From NCBI GenBank assembly GCA_041393775.1, contig JAWKJM010000006.1:186001-250000 (forward strand): a stretch of 64,000 bases of DNA. The letters are read 5' to 3'. The notes beneath the pieces were generated by a model, which was not told the origin of the DNA, ran no database searches, and saw nothing but the letters and a program-made list of their open reading frames with translations. Below, piece by piece: positions 1 through 7,838 of this stretch. The DNA comes from JADKAV01 sp041393775 (lineage in GTDB: Bacteria; Actinomycetota; Actinomycetes; S36-B12; UBA10799). Positions within the stretch are counted from its first letter, which is position 1. Each line of letters starts with the position of its first letter. A program made the translations under genes and the position numbers.

Positions 1-1130
1 ATCGCCATGAAGGCCAGAGTGAGGATCCCGTTGCTGAACGCGAGGCGGTCACCCCGGTTGTGCAATTGACGCGGCAGGTAGTTGTCCTGGGCCAGGATCG
101 ACCCGAGCACCGGGAAACCGTTGAAGGCCGTGTTGGCCGCCAGCACCAGAATCAACGCCGTGACGGTGGAGACGTAGATGAACATCGCCGGGAAGTTGCT
201 GAACACGGCCTGCGCGATCTGTGCGATCACCGTCTTCTGATCCTCGCCGGGCGGCAGCCCGATCAGGTCCGAGTCGAACTCGGTGACCTTCACCTTGGTG
301 ATCAGAGCCAGGACAGTCACCGACATGAACATCGTGATGCTCAACGCACCCAGCATGACCAAGGTGCTGGCCGCATTCGCGCTCTTCGGCTTGCGGAACG
401 CCGGCACCCCGTTGGAGATCGCCTCGACGCCGGTGAGCGCCGTGCAACCCGAGGAGAACGCGCGCGCGAGCAGGAAGACCAGCGCCAACCCCGTGAAGGT
501 CGCCTCCGGCTTGATCTCCCAGTTCGCGGACTGGGCGAGCAACTCATCGCCGGCGGCCAGTCGGATCACCGCCGTGATGATCATGGCGAAGATGCCGAAG
601 ATGAACGCGTAGGTGGGGATCGCGAACAGCGTTCCCGACTCCCTGACCCCGCGCAGGTTCAGCAACGTGATGAGCACGATCAGGCCGACGGTCAGCGACA
701 CGAGGTGCTGACCGAACCAAGGTATGGCCGAGGCGATATTGGCCGACGCCGCCGACGTGGACACCGCCACGGTCAGCACGTAGTCGACGAGCAGCGCGCT
801 GGCCACCGTCAGGCCGGCGTTGGGCCCCAGGTTCTTGGTCGCCACTTCATAGTCGCCACCGCCGCTGGGATACGCATGGACGTTCTGCCGGTAGGAGGCC
901 ACCACGACCAGCAGGACCGCGACCACCGCGAGCGCGACATACGGCGAGTAGTGGAACAACGCCAGTCCGCCCAACGACAGCACGAGCAGGATCTCCTGTG
1001 TGGCGTACGAGACCGAGGACAGGGCGTCGGAGGCGAACACCGGCAGCGCGATGCGCTTGGGCAGCAGCGTGGAATGCAGCCGATCGCTGCGCTGGGCCCT
1101 GCCCAGCAGAAGCTCCTTGGGTGTGAGCAC
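1..1130 (-). CDS. KimA-like APC-superfamily potassium/amino acid permease (3' end beyond window)
   Basis: Integral membrane permease of the APC superfamily, probably a K+:H+ symporter of the KimA (YdaO) group. About 376 residues are visible from a GTG start, and the C-terminus runs off the left edge. The N-terminal stretch around residues 28-45 (LPVFASDALSSVSYATQE) is the typical first helix of this group, and at least nine hydrophobic helices follow. It is transcribed divergently from two TrkA/RCK genes 90 bp away, the arrangement known for an APC permease beside ceoB/ceoC in mycobacteria. KimA proteins import K+ and are inhibited by c-di-AMP; that function is inferred here from family and neighbours. 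An amino acid substrate is the alternative. Confidence 0.72.
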   Translation of the reverse strand, partial: MLTPKELLLGRAQRSDRLHSTLLPKRIALPVFASDALSSVSYATQEILLVLSLGGLALFHYSPYVALAVVAVLLVVVASYRQNVHAYPSGGGDYEVATKNLGPNAGLTVASALLVDYVLTVAVSTSAASANIASAIPWFGQHLVSLTVGLIVLITLLNLRGVRESGTLFAIPTYAFIFGIFAMIITAVIRLAAGDELLAQSANWEIKPEATFTGLALVFLLARAFSSGCTALTGVEAISNGVPAFRKPKSANAASTLVMLGALSITMFMSVTVLALITKVKVTEFDSDLIGLPPGEDQKTVIAQIAQAVFSNFPAMFIYVSTVTALILVLAANTAFNGFPVLGSILAQDNYLPRQLHNRGDRLAFSNGILTLAFMA

Positions 1131-1220
1131 GTGTCGATCGTAGGACCCCGCCTAGCCGGGATGCGAGCAAGGAGGGGCTTAGTGCGCGCACCCGGAACCC
1201 TGCCGCAGTAGCGTTGTTGT

Positions 1221-1886
1221 GTGCACTACGTGGTGATGGGTTGCGGACGCGTGGGTTCCCGGCTTGCCAGGACCCTGGACGAGATCGGTCACTCGGTGGC
1301 CGTCATCGACCAGAACGCCGCCTCTTTCAGCAGATTGGGCTCAGCCTTCGAAGGACTCACCGTGCGCGGTATCGGCTTCGACAAGGACACGTTGCTGGCG
1401 GCCGGCATCGAACAGGCACAAGCTTTCGCGGCCGTGAGCAGCGGCGACAACTCCAATATCGTGGCCGCCCGGGTGGCCCGCGAGAAGTACGACGTCGAGC
1501 GGGTGGTCGCGCGCATCTACGACCCGCGGCGAGCCGCCATCTACGCCCGCCTCGGCATTCCGACGGTGGCCACCGTGGCGTGGAGCACCGAGCAGATGAT
1601 GCGCCATCTGTTGCCCGACGAACCTGACCAGATGTGGACCGACGACACCGGCGCGGTGGTGATGCACCGGGTGAACCTCGAGCGCAGTTGGTACGGGCGC
1701 AGGGCTGAGGACCTCACGTTCGGGCTGCCCACCCGCGTGGCCATGATCTATCGCGAGGGCGGGGTTGTGGTGCCCACCGCCGACAGCGTGCTGCAGGAGG
1801 GCGACGACCCGGTCCTGCTGACCGCCAAGGAATCGGTGGACAGGGTCACTGCACACTGCGCGGGAAGGGCGGCTGACCCCGAATGA
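1221..1886 (+). CDS. trkA: TrkA-family RCK protein, first of a pair
   Basis: Cytoplasmic regulatory subunit of a K+ transporter (RCK_N plus RCK_C), 221 aa from a GTG start. The Rossmann nucleotide-binding loop G7-C-G-R-V-G12 is at the N-terminus, followed by an acidic residue after strand 2 (VIDQN). The C-terminal RCK_C part (from about residue 140) contains the ligand-binding fold. Its stop overlaps the start of the second TrkA gene by 4 bp (ATGA), so the two are probably translationally coupled and form a heteromeric ring. No TrkH/TrkG pore gene is visible; the likely partner is the divergent KimA-like permease. It corresponds to ceoB of mycobacteria by context. Confidence 0.9.
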   Translation: MHYVVMGCGRVGSRLARTLDEIGHSVAVIDQNAASFSRLGSAFEGLTVRGIGFDKDTLLAAGIEQAQAFAAVSSGDNSNIVAARVAREKYDVERVVARIYDPRRAAIYARLGIPTVATVAWSTEQMMRHLLPDEPDQMWTDDTGAVVMHRVNLERSWYGRRAEDLTFGLPTRVAMIYREGGVVVPTADSVLQEGDDPVLLTAKESVDRVTAHCAGRAADPE

Positions 1887-2536
1887 GAGTGGCCATCGCC
1901 GGAGCCGGCAAAGTCGGCAAGTCCATCGCCCGGGAACTCGTGGGCATCGGTCACGAGGTCCTGCTCATCGACCGGGATGCCGACCTGGTGGAGAAGTCGC
2001 GCATCGAGGGCGTCGAGATCATGAAGGCGGACGCGTGTGAAATGGCCTCGCTGGACCAAGTGGGGCTCGAGCAATGCCAGGTGGTGGTCGCTGCCACCGG
2101 CGACGACAAGGTCAATCTCGTGGTCTCCCTGTTGGCCAAGACCGAATACGGTGTCCCCCGCGTCGTGGCCCGCGTCAACCACCCCAAGAACGAGTGGCTC
2201 TTCGACGACATGTGGGGGGTCGACGTCGCGGTTTCCACCCCGCGACTGCTCAGCGCGCTGGTGGAGGAGGCGGTGGCCGTCGGCGACCTGGTTCGGCTGC
2301 TGACCTTCCGGCAGAGCAAGACGAATCTCGTGGAAATGACACTGCCCCACGACTCGCACGTCATCGGCATGGCGGTCGGGGACGTCGATTGGCCGGTGGA
2401 CACCGCGCTGGTTGCGATCCTGCGCGAGGACCGAGTTATCGCGGCCAGCCAGGACGACCCGCTCGAGGTCGGCGATGAACTACTGTTCGTGGCCACCGAG
2501 GATCAGGAGAAGGCGCTGTCCCACCTTCTGCACTGA
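1883..2536 (+). CDS. trkA: TrkA-family RCK protein, second of a pair
   Basis: Second RCK subunit, 217 aa. The nucleotide-binding loop is G7-A-G-K-V-G12 and strand 2 ends in LIDRD, an NAD(H)-type acidic position. The RCK_C domain occupies roughly residues 130-217. It begins inside the stop codon of the preceding paralogue (ATGA overlap). Two TrkA proteins in tandem beside an APC-type permease is a conserved actinobacterial arrangement (ceoB/ceoC), so joint control of one K+ transporter is the likely role. The gene ends 72 bp before a family A intergenic repeat. Confidence 0.9.
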   Translation: MRVAIAGAGKVGKSIARELVGIGHEVLLIDRDADLVEKSRIEGVEIMKADACEMASLDQVGLEQCQVVVAATGDDKVNLVVSLLAKTEYGVPRVVARVNHPKNEWLFDDMWGVDVAVSTPRLLSALVEEAVAVGDLVRLLTFRQSKTNLVEMTLPHDSHVIGMAVGDVDWPVDTALVAILREDRVIAASQDDPLEVGDELLFVATEDQEKALSHLLH

Positions 2537-2607
2537 GTGCGGGTCGCACCCCACAGCGACGGATCGAGGCTCGATCCTCGGGTGCGTGATGGCACCTCGA
2601 GCGCCTT

Positions 2608-2730
2608 CTGTAACGAAGTTGCGGGGTAGGCGGCAGCATTGTTACGTAGGTGCGCGGTCAAGCCGCCGCTGACCGCGCACCTACGTAACACAACACGGGA
2701 ATGGCCAGCACCTTCGTCACAATCGTGCCC
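2608..2730. repeat. Family A intergenic repeat, copy 1
   Basis: This copy shows the four-motif plan best. Direct motifs start near 2608 and 2639 and inverted motifs end near 2692 and 2724. The central pair forms a perfect 20-bp inverted repeat (2641-2660 with 2670-2689) around a 9-nt loop. It lies between convergent genes (trkA and the GH3 lipoprotein). There is no T-tract, so it is not a classical intrinsic terminator. Related copies are at 18148, 38185, 50671 and 55668. Confidence 0.9.
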
Positions 2731-2748
2731 GCTAGTTGCCGCGAGGAG

Positions 2749-4290
2749 TCAGCGCAGCGTCGAGCAGTGCTTCGGGCCCTTCACCGGGAGCCCTCCGAGG
2801 CGGCCGGTCCGGCCCGCGAGCGCCTGCCCCGCCGCCCACCCGGAGGCCTGCACGTCGCCGTAGGTGAGCACGCGCTGGCGCGCCGGAGCGTGCAGTGCGG
2901 CATAGGGCGAACCGGTCGCCACCCACACCTCCACCGCGCCCGGCGGGCTCGATTGGACCACGATCCTGGTCGGCCCCTGCCTCACCCCGGCCGCTCGCAG
3001 GCCCTTGCGCAAGCCGGTGGCCACCGGGCCCGATCCGATCACCGTCGCCCCCGACGCGGGCAGCGCCCTGCAGGAGCCAAGAACCGTGATTCCGGCGACA
3101 GCCGTTGAACGCGCAACCTTGCGCGACAGGGTCGATGAAGGCGGCTTCGGGAAATGAGGTCCCGAGGTGAGCAGACCTAGCCGGTCCTTGGCCGCCAGCA
3201 CATGTTCCACCGCTTCACGGACACGGCGCTGCGGCAACCGGGATGTTCCGGCGGCTTGCCTGACCTGACTGACCGCGCGGTTCGGGTCGTTGGGCATGAG
3301 CAACACGTCAACGCCAGACGCCAGGACCTCCACGGCCAGGCGCGGACGGCTGGCCACGGCACCCATCCCCAGCGAGTCACTGACCACCAGACCGTCGAAG
3401 CCCATCTGCTTACGCAGGATGCCGGTCACGATCCGCTTGGAAACCGTGGCAGGACGCTTGGTGTAGGCGGGGACCGTCACGTGGGCGACCATGATCGCCG
3501 GGATGCCGGCGTCGATCGCGTCCTGGAACGGGGGCAGATCGATGCGCGCCATCTGCTTGCGGGAGTGGGTGACCCTGGCCGTTCCCAGGTGGCTGTCAGT
3601 GGCAGTGTCCCCATGGCCCGGGAAGTGCTTGGCGGTCGACAACACACCGGCAGCGTCGAACCCTGTCACCTGACCCGTCACCGCCTCCCCCACGATGCCC
3701 GCGAACGCACCGGGCGACCGCATGCCGATCACCGGATTGCTCGGCCGGACGTTCACATCAGCCACGGGCGCGAAGTCGATGTTTACGCCACCGGCCTTCA
3801 GCCAGCGTCCGGTGAGTCGGGCGACCTTCGCGGCTGCCGCTTGTCCTGAGGTCCGATCCCCTGCCACCGCGGCACCGAGGACCATGGCACCCGGCAGAGT
3901 CACCGGCATCCGCATCCGCCGGACCAGCGTGCCGTTCTCTTGGTCGGCCCCGATCAGGAGCGGGGGTAGGCCCAGTCGCTTGGCCTCGGACTGGGCTGCC
4001 CGGACCACTCGAGCCCACTGCCGGGCCGTGCCCGGCGCCATGATGATGAGCCCTCCGGGTTTGGTGGCGCGTACAACGGCCCTCGCGTCAGCGGGATCGA
4101 GGCTGTCGATAGACGGCATGATGAGCTGCCGGATCCGCTGCTTCGGGGTCAAACCGTCATAGGTCGACTGCACTGCCGTCGGGGAATCCACGGCAGGCCC
4201 GCTGGCGGCTTGCGCAACTGGCTCGCTGTTACCCGCGCCGCCGCACGCGCCGAGAGCACAGGCGAGCCCCGCTATCAGCAATCCACGCAC
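2749..4290 (-). CDS. Glycoside hydrolase family 3 lipoprotein, NagZ-like beta-N-acetylhexosaminidase
   Basis: Probable exported lipoprotein of 513 aa. The signal peptide ends in a lipobox (L-G-A-C, Cys16). The GH3 catalytic domain spans roughly residues 45-370. It holds the NagZ-type signature KHFPGHGDTATDSH, whose His belongs to the Asp/His acid-base dyad of NagZ enzymes, and the nucleophile region VVSDSLGMGAV with the catalytic Asp. A further C-terminal domain of about 130 residues is less conserved. NagZ enzymes remove terminal GlcNAc from peptidoglycan fragments. Lipid anchoring would place this one outside the membrane, as in other Gram-positive bacteria. It appears to be a single-gene unit. 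Confidence 0.88.
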   Translation of the reverse strand: MRGLLIAGLACALGACGGAGNSEPVAQAASGPAVDSPTAVQSTYDGLTPKQRIRQLIMPSIDSLDPADARAVVRATKPGGLIIMAPGTARQWARVVRAAQSEAKRLGLPPLLIGADQENGTLVRRMRMPVTLPGAMVLGAAVAGDRTSGQAAAAKVARLTGRWLKAGGVNIDFAPVADVNVRPSNPVIGMRSPGAFAGIVGEAVTGQVTGFDAAGVLSTAKHFPGHGDTATDSHLGTARVTHSRKQMARIDLPPFQDAIDAGIPAIMVAHVTVPAYTKRPATVSKRIVTGILRKQMGFDGLVVSDSLGMGAVASRPRLAVEVLASGVDVLLMPNDPNRAVSQVRQAAGTSRLPQRRVREAVEHVLAAKDRLGLLTSGPHFPKPPSSTLSRKVARSTAVAGITVLGSCRALPASGATVIGSGPVATGLRKGLRAAGVRQGPTRIVVQSSPPGAVEVWVATGSPYAALHAPARQRVLTYGDVQASGWAAGQALAGRTGRLGGLPVKGPKHCSTLR

Positions 4291-4460
4291 CCGACCAGCC
4301 TACGGCGTGTTACCGAAACCCCGGACCGCGTGCCCGGCCTCGACGCTGATGTGTCTGGCACCGGTCGGGTCATCACTGGCCTGATCGCGAGTCCGTTGGC
4401 GTTGCTTGCCGTGTGCGGCCCGCAATAGGGTCGGCTCGAGACCCCGACCGGGAGTGTGCA

Positions 4461-5354
4461 ATGCGCGACGAGAACATCAACCATGCCTTCTTGGACGCGG
4501 TCCTCGGCGGTCGACAGACGGACGTCTACTACCACTTCGGAGTCTCCAGCGACGCCGCCGTTCTGGAGGCGTTCAGGGACGTGCGAGCGGTGATCCTGGC
4601 CGGTTCGGGGGGCAGGATCCACGACTTCGCGAACACCTGGAGCCAGATCCACGGCGGCGCCCCGGTGATCTCCTTGCCCAAAGAGGAACGTTTCGTGACC
4701 CGCTATTGCGCGGGGGTGATATTCGCCTCGCACGGCATGGGTATGCCCAGCGCATCCATCGCTCTGCAGGAATTGATGCGGATGGTCTACTTCCTCAAGG
4801 CCGGCGACCTGGAGGAACTCGACAAGATCTTCTGGGCACGGGTGGGCACCAGCGGCGGGGTCGGGCTCGAGGGCGGAACCATCGTCGTCACGACGGAAGG
4901 CCTGATGGCCGATCTGAGACCGTACCGGGTGCTGAACGGCGGCATGGGCGAGTACTGGTTCGACGGCACATTCCCCGCCGACGTCGTGCAGTCGGTGATT
5001 GCCGCCAACGAAGGCAGTGGCCTGAACCTCGTGCCCGGCAAGTCTGTGGCGGGCAACGAGTTCTTCCTCGAGCAGTTCCGGCTCGACGGTGCGGTCTGCA
5101 TGGAGACACCTGAGACGAAAATGGCATGGCTCGAGTGGATCCACGACAACGGTGTGCGCAACATCGAGATGGAAGGCGCCATGCTGGCCGGCTACCTCAA
5201 CCACTGGGGGTTCCCCAAATTCGCCATGATCTGCTGCGCACTGTTGAACCGGCTCCACGGCGACCAGGTGACCGCAACCCCGGAGGAACTCCACCAGTAC
5301 AGCGAGAATGCCGGTGCCGCATTGTTCAACTACCTGAAGTCCGAATTGGGTTAG
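4461..5354 (+). CDS. udp: Uridine phosphorylase-type nucleoside phosphorylase
   Basis: Member of the PNP/UDP phosphorylase family, 297 aa, predicted to convert uridine plus phosphate to uracil and ribose-1-phosphate. Family features are a phosphate-binding glycine-rich stretch (ILAGSGGR), the RVGTSGGVG substrate/phosphate loop and the NIEMEGAM nucleoside-binding motif with Met-Glu. The sequence resembles the UPP1 type more than the hexameric E. coli enzyme. The ATG at 4461 has a GGAG ribosome site 6 bases upstream and begins the conserved protein; an in-frame ATG 48 bases earlier lacks both. Exact nucleoside preference cannot be fixed from sequence. Confidence 0.88.
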   Translation: MRDENINHAFLDAVLGGRQTDVYYHFGVSSDAAVLEAFRDVRAVILAGSGGRIHDFANTWSQIHGGAPVISLPKEERFVTRYCAGVIFASHGMGMPSASIALQELMRMVYFLKAGDLEELDKIFWARVGTSGGVGLEGGTIVVTTEGLMADLRPYRVLNGGMGEYWFDGTFPADVVQSVIAANEGSGLNLVPGKSVAGNEFFLEQFRLDGAVCMETPETKMAWLEWIHDNGVRNIEMEGAMLAGYLNHWGFPKFAMICCALLNRLHGDQVTATPEELHQYSENAGAALFNYLKSELG

Positions 5355-5479
5355 CCTCGCTGCGCCTCGGACCCAGCACCGGAGAAGGCCGCGGAAAGGG
5401 CCGTGGTGCTGGATCCGGCTACTCGCAGCGGCGGGTGACCGGCTGGTCCGTGTTAGGCCCGCGTTCGCGTCTATCAGCC

Positions 5480-5705
5480 GTCCCGCGGCCGTGGCCGGCC
5501 GCCCGTTCAGGCGGGACAATGCCGGGCGAATCGCTCGCGTTAGTCATCCCGGGCCGTGGTCGGCCGCCCGTTCAGGCGGGACAATGCCGGGCGAATCGCT
5601 CGCGTTAGAGAACGTGCACGAGGTTAGAGAAGCCACACGTGCATTCTCTAACCTCGTGCACGTTCTCTAACCTCGCGGCCAACTCCCGCGGCTACCGAGT
5701 ACACG
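5480..5705. repeat. Family B composite repeat, copy 1 (reverse orientation)
   Basis: This fills most of the 412-bp gene-free gap 5355-5766 between convergent genes. It is read in reverse relative to the copies at 35.7, 44.6 and 61.6 kb. Two tandem units of period 65 (about 5481-5604) come first, then a perfect 27-bp inverted repeat (5605-5631 with 5644-5670, 12-nt loop), then the ~50-bp flank ending in TTTTCGGACTAG. No T-tract or transposase is present. Confidence 0.92.
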
Positions 5706-5766
5706 AGCGGTTTTCGGACTAGTGAACCCGGAAACCGAACGGGAAAAGCCGCCGAGTGGGAACGAT

Positions 5767-5916
5767 TCAGCGACTGCGGCCACCGCCACCGCAACAGACG
5801 GTGTAGCCGGTTGCGCACAAACGCTCGAACTCCTCGGCCCTGCGTTGTGCGGCACGGGAGGGCTTCGGCGACTCGGCCGGCGCGGGTGCGTCCTGCGTCG
5901 CCTTGGGATCAGTCAC
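5767..5916 (-). CDS. 49-aa Cys/Gly-tailed small protein coupled to DUF1232
   Basis: Small unrecognised protein. The GTG start overlaps the stop of the DUF1232 gene by 4 bp (GTGA, 5913-5916), strong evidence that it is translated. The N-terminal half is Ala/Pro/Lys-rich and disordered. It is followed by a short charged helix (RRAEEFERL), a Cys, and the C-terminal tail ATGYTVCCGGGGRSR. Three Cys in the last third (C-x6-CC) could bind a metal or form disulfides. It shares no detectable feature with known toxins or RiPP enzymes. Coding is well supported by coupling and in-frame codon use; function is unknown. Confidence 0.65.
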   Translation of the reverse strand: MTDPKATQDAPAPAESPKPSRAAQRRAEEFERLCATGYTVCCGGGGRSR

Positions 5917-6116
5917 CGTTCTTGCACCGGCACCGTCACGACCTGCGGCCGCTGCGCGGCCCGCATGATCACAGCCGCGATCAGACCGAGAATGGCAGCG
6001 TCGTCAGCGATCCCCAGGGGACCAGCGATGATCTCTGGGATGAAGTCGAACGGTGAGATCACGTAGAGAAGCCCGGCGATGATCATGGCCACCTGGGTCT
6101 TCGAGAGTCGATTCAT
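5913..6116 (-). CDS. DUF1232 (YkvA-like) small membrane protein
   Basis: 67-aa protein with the DUF1232 signature LLYVISPFDFIPEI followed by IADDAAILGLIAA. Two hydrophobic segments suggest membrane association. The family is widespread and of unknown biochemical role. It is the first gene of a two-gene unit with the 49-aa protein, joined by a GTGA overlap. An AGGA stretch just before the ATG at 6116 may serve as the ribosome site, although its spacing is short. Confidence 0.85.
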   Translation of the reverse strand: MNRLSKTQVAMIIAGLLYVISPFDFIPEIIAGPLGIADDAAILGLIAAVIMRAAQRPQVVTVPVQER

Positions 6117-6164
6117 GTTCCTATTCTCAAAGATGTATCGATAATTGACAAGTCTGAGTCGCCG

Positions 6165-6905
6165 CTACTTCACAATCTCGCAGAATCCATACCGATTCCC
6201 GCGCTCCCATGCTGCGAGTCCCGGGACGTACCACGTCCGCAGCGAATACCGCTTCCGCGGCTTCTTCAACTTCATACACGCCTTCTGCGTCTTCTTGAGC
6301 ATGCGCTTCGTGCCCGGATACGAGGTCGTGTACGAGTCCGGGATCCAGACCTGGTTGGTCAGTCGCACTGCATCGTGCTTCGTGCACTTGGTGCCACGCC
6401 ACCCGCGGGGGTTCAGGCACACATACGGCTTGAGTCCGGCACCGCGGACCGAGCCGGTGCGCGCCTGCGCCGAACTCAGTTTCACGTTGCGGCTCTGGCC
6501 GAGGCAAGTCACCCAGCGCTCCCCCGCGTTCCACAGATCCGGAACCGGCAACTGCACGTTGAGCCGTGCCGAGCGCGGCAACGTGTAACTGGCTCTCGGG
6601 AACTTCGGCTTCGGTTTGGTCCAGACGTATGACACCGCGATGCCCTGACAGGCCCGGAAGGACCAGGCTTTCACGGCGCCGGAGAAGTACCCCTTGGCAG
6701 CGATCTCAGCCGGCACCTGCACCGTTCCCATCACCTCGCCGTTATGCGGGGTCGTGCAGTCGAAAGTGGTCGCGGAGAAGCCCGTCTGCACCCACTGATC
6801 GGCGGTGTAGTTCAAGCAACTGCCGACCGGCGGCGGGGCTGCTTGGGCGGGGCCGGCCATGCCCGCCGCGACCAGCCCGATCACGACCGCGGGAGGAATC
6901 TTCAC
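6165..6905 (-). CDS. Secreted protein with septum-formation-type domain
   Basis: 246-aa exported protein from a GTG start. A Sec signal peptide with an AQA cleavage region lies near residue 22. The mature part opens with G-x-CLNY...FDCTTPHNGEV, the Cys-rich pattern of the Septum_form (PF13845) domain. More Cys residues follow through the protein (RACQG, TCLGQ, YVCLN, KCTKH, KACM, FCEI), consistent with several disulfides. Its start overlaps the stop of the upstream GH25-like gene by 4 bp (GTGA), so the two are probably made together and act at the cell surface. The domain name comes from annotation of mycobacterial and streptomycete proteins; direct function is not known. Confidence 0.75.
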   Translation of the reverse strand: MKIPPAVVIGLVAAGMAGPAQAAPPPVGSCLNYTADQWVQTGFSATTFDCTTPHNGEVMGTVQVPAEIAAKGYFSGAVKAWSFRACQGIAVSYVWTKPKPKFPRASYTLPRSARLNVQLPVPDLWNAGERWVTCLGQSRNVKLSSAQARTGSVRGAGLKPYVCLNPRGWRGTKCTKHDAVRLTNQVWIPDSYTTSYPGTKRMLKKTQKACMKLKKPRKRYSLRTWYVPGLAAWERGNRYGFCEIVK

Positions 6906-7747
6906 CGGTCGTCAGCCGCCATCCAGGTGAACAGGCGGTCGACTCGTGCCGAAGTCCGTGCCACTGGACACAGCAGGTCGTAGTCGCGTTTGGTGTCCCA
7001 CCATTGCGCGACCAGGATCTGTCCGCCCTGGACCGACGAAACCCGGCACATCCGCCGCGCATCGGAGTAGTCCGTATTCGACCACGGATGCCCGCCTGCT
7101 GTACGCCACTCCGGCAACCCATAGCGAACGTTTCCGATGATGTCGCGCCAGGGACTCGGTGAGGTGTAGAGACCCACATCCAGGCCCGCGTCCTTGTAGC
7201 CGCGCAGAACGCCATCGAGCACCGCCTTGTTGCGTTTGCGCTTGGAGGTCCAGGGCGCGACGGAGTAGGGCTCGACGTCGACCCACATGAACTTGGAATC
7301 GATTCCGACCTTGCCCATGGTGTCGAGATTGAACTGGGCCTGGGCGAAACCGGCGTTGCGTAGACGATTGCGCAACGTGGTCGCCGGCCACGGACCCTCG
7401 GAGCCGTACGCCTTCAGTTGCTTGCGCTTCGGGTAGGTCGTCATCGCGTAGGTGCCGACGTACATTCCGCGCTTGCGCGCCCAATTGACCTGTCGTGCCA
7501 GGCAAGGGTTCGGATAGAAGCCTGGTCCGTTCGTCATACCGAGAATCACGAACTTCGCGTGCTTCTTAGGCATGGGCAGACCCAAGGTGCGCCGCGACGG
7601 GATGCCCATGCCCTTGGGGCAGTTGGGCCACGAGGCATCGGCACCCTTGCGCGGGATCGGTACCGGTGCGTCGGTGGACACCGCCTGCACCGGCACCGGA
7701 CTCACCAACGCCCCTGCCATCACGACAAGAGCGAGCAACCACTTCAC
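6902..7747 (-). CDS. Secreted GH25-like (glycosidase TIM-barrel-like) protein
   Basis: 281-aa exported protein. The GTG at 7747 follows GGGAGG at 6 bases and opens a clear signal peptide ending in VQA. The mature part has ASWPNCPKG near its start. The motif MWVDVEPY and the later GLYTSPSPW, EW and ILVAQWWD strands recall GH25 muramidases or DUF1906-type glycosidase folds. Asp and Glu of DVEP would be the candidate catalytic pair. It is the first gene of a unit with the septum-formation-domain protein. A role in peptidoglycan processing is inferred from fold resemblance only. Confidence 0.6.
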   Translation of the reverse strand: MKWLLALVVMAGALVSPVPVQAVSTDAPVPIPRKGADASWPNCPKGMGIPSRRTLGLPMPKKHAKFVILGMTNGPGFYPNPCLARQVNWARKRGMYVGTYAMTTYPKRKQLKAYGSEGPWPATTLRNRLRNAGFAQAQFNLDTMGKVGIDSKFMWVDVEPYSVAPWTSKRKRNKAVLDGVLRGYKDAGLDVGLYTSPSPWRDIIGNVRYGLPEWRTAGGHPWSNTDYSDARRMCRVSSVQGGQILVAQWWDTKRDYDLLCPVARTSARVDRLFTWMAADDR

Positions 7748-7838
7748 GACGAACCTCCCGCTGTGTCTGTTTTTCGAGGGTAACCCAGCCGAACCACAAC
7801 GCTGTCCCACCACCCATGACCCGGCTACGGTGGTTGAC

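Noticed and set aside
60..1211. A 383-aa open frame on the plus strand
   Set aside because: It is antisense to the KimA-like permease, is dominated by Arg, Gly, Asp and His as expected of GC-rich antisense frames, and has no family features.
1131..1220. c-di-AMP (ydaO) riboswitch ahead of the KimA-like gene
   Set aside because: The space to the divergent trkA gene is only 90 bp, too short for that riboswitch, and no matching conserved core was seen.
2641..2689. Classical Rho-independent terminator in family A copy 1
   Set aside because: The stem is strong but no run of T follows on either strand. The repeated four-motif plan points to another role, though termination by a different route is not excluded.
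5605..5670. Resemblance of GTTAGAG/CTCTAAC in family B to integron attC sites
   Set aside because: The boxes do not match the GTTRRRY/RYYYAAC consensus at their outer base, the arms are nearly perfect rather than bulged, and no integrase or cassette structure is present.
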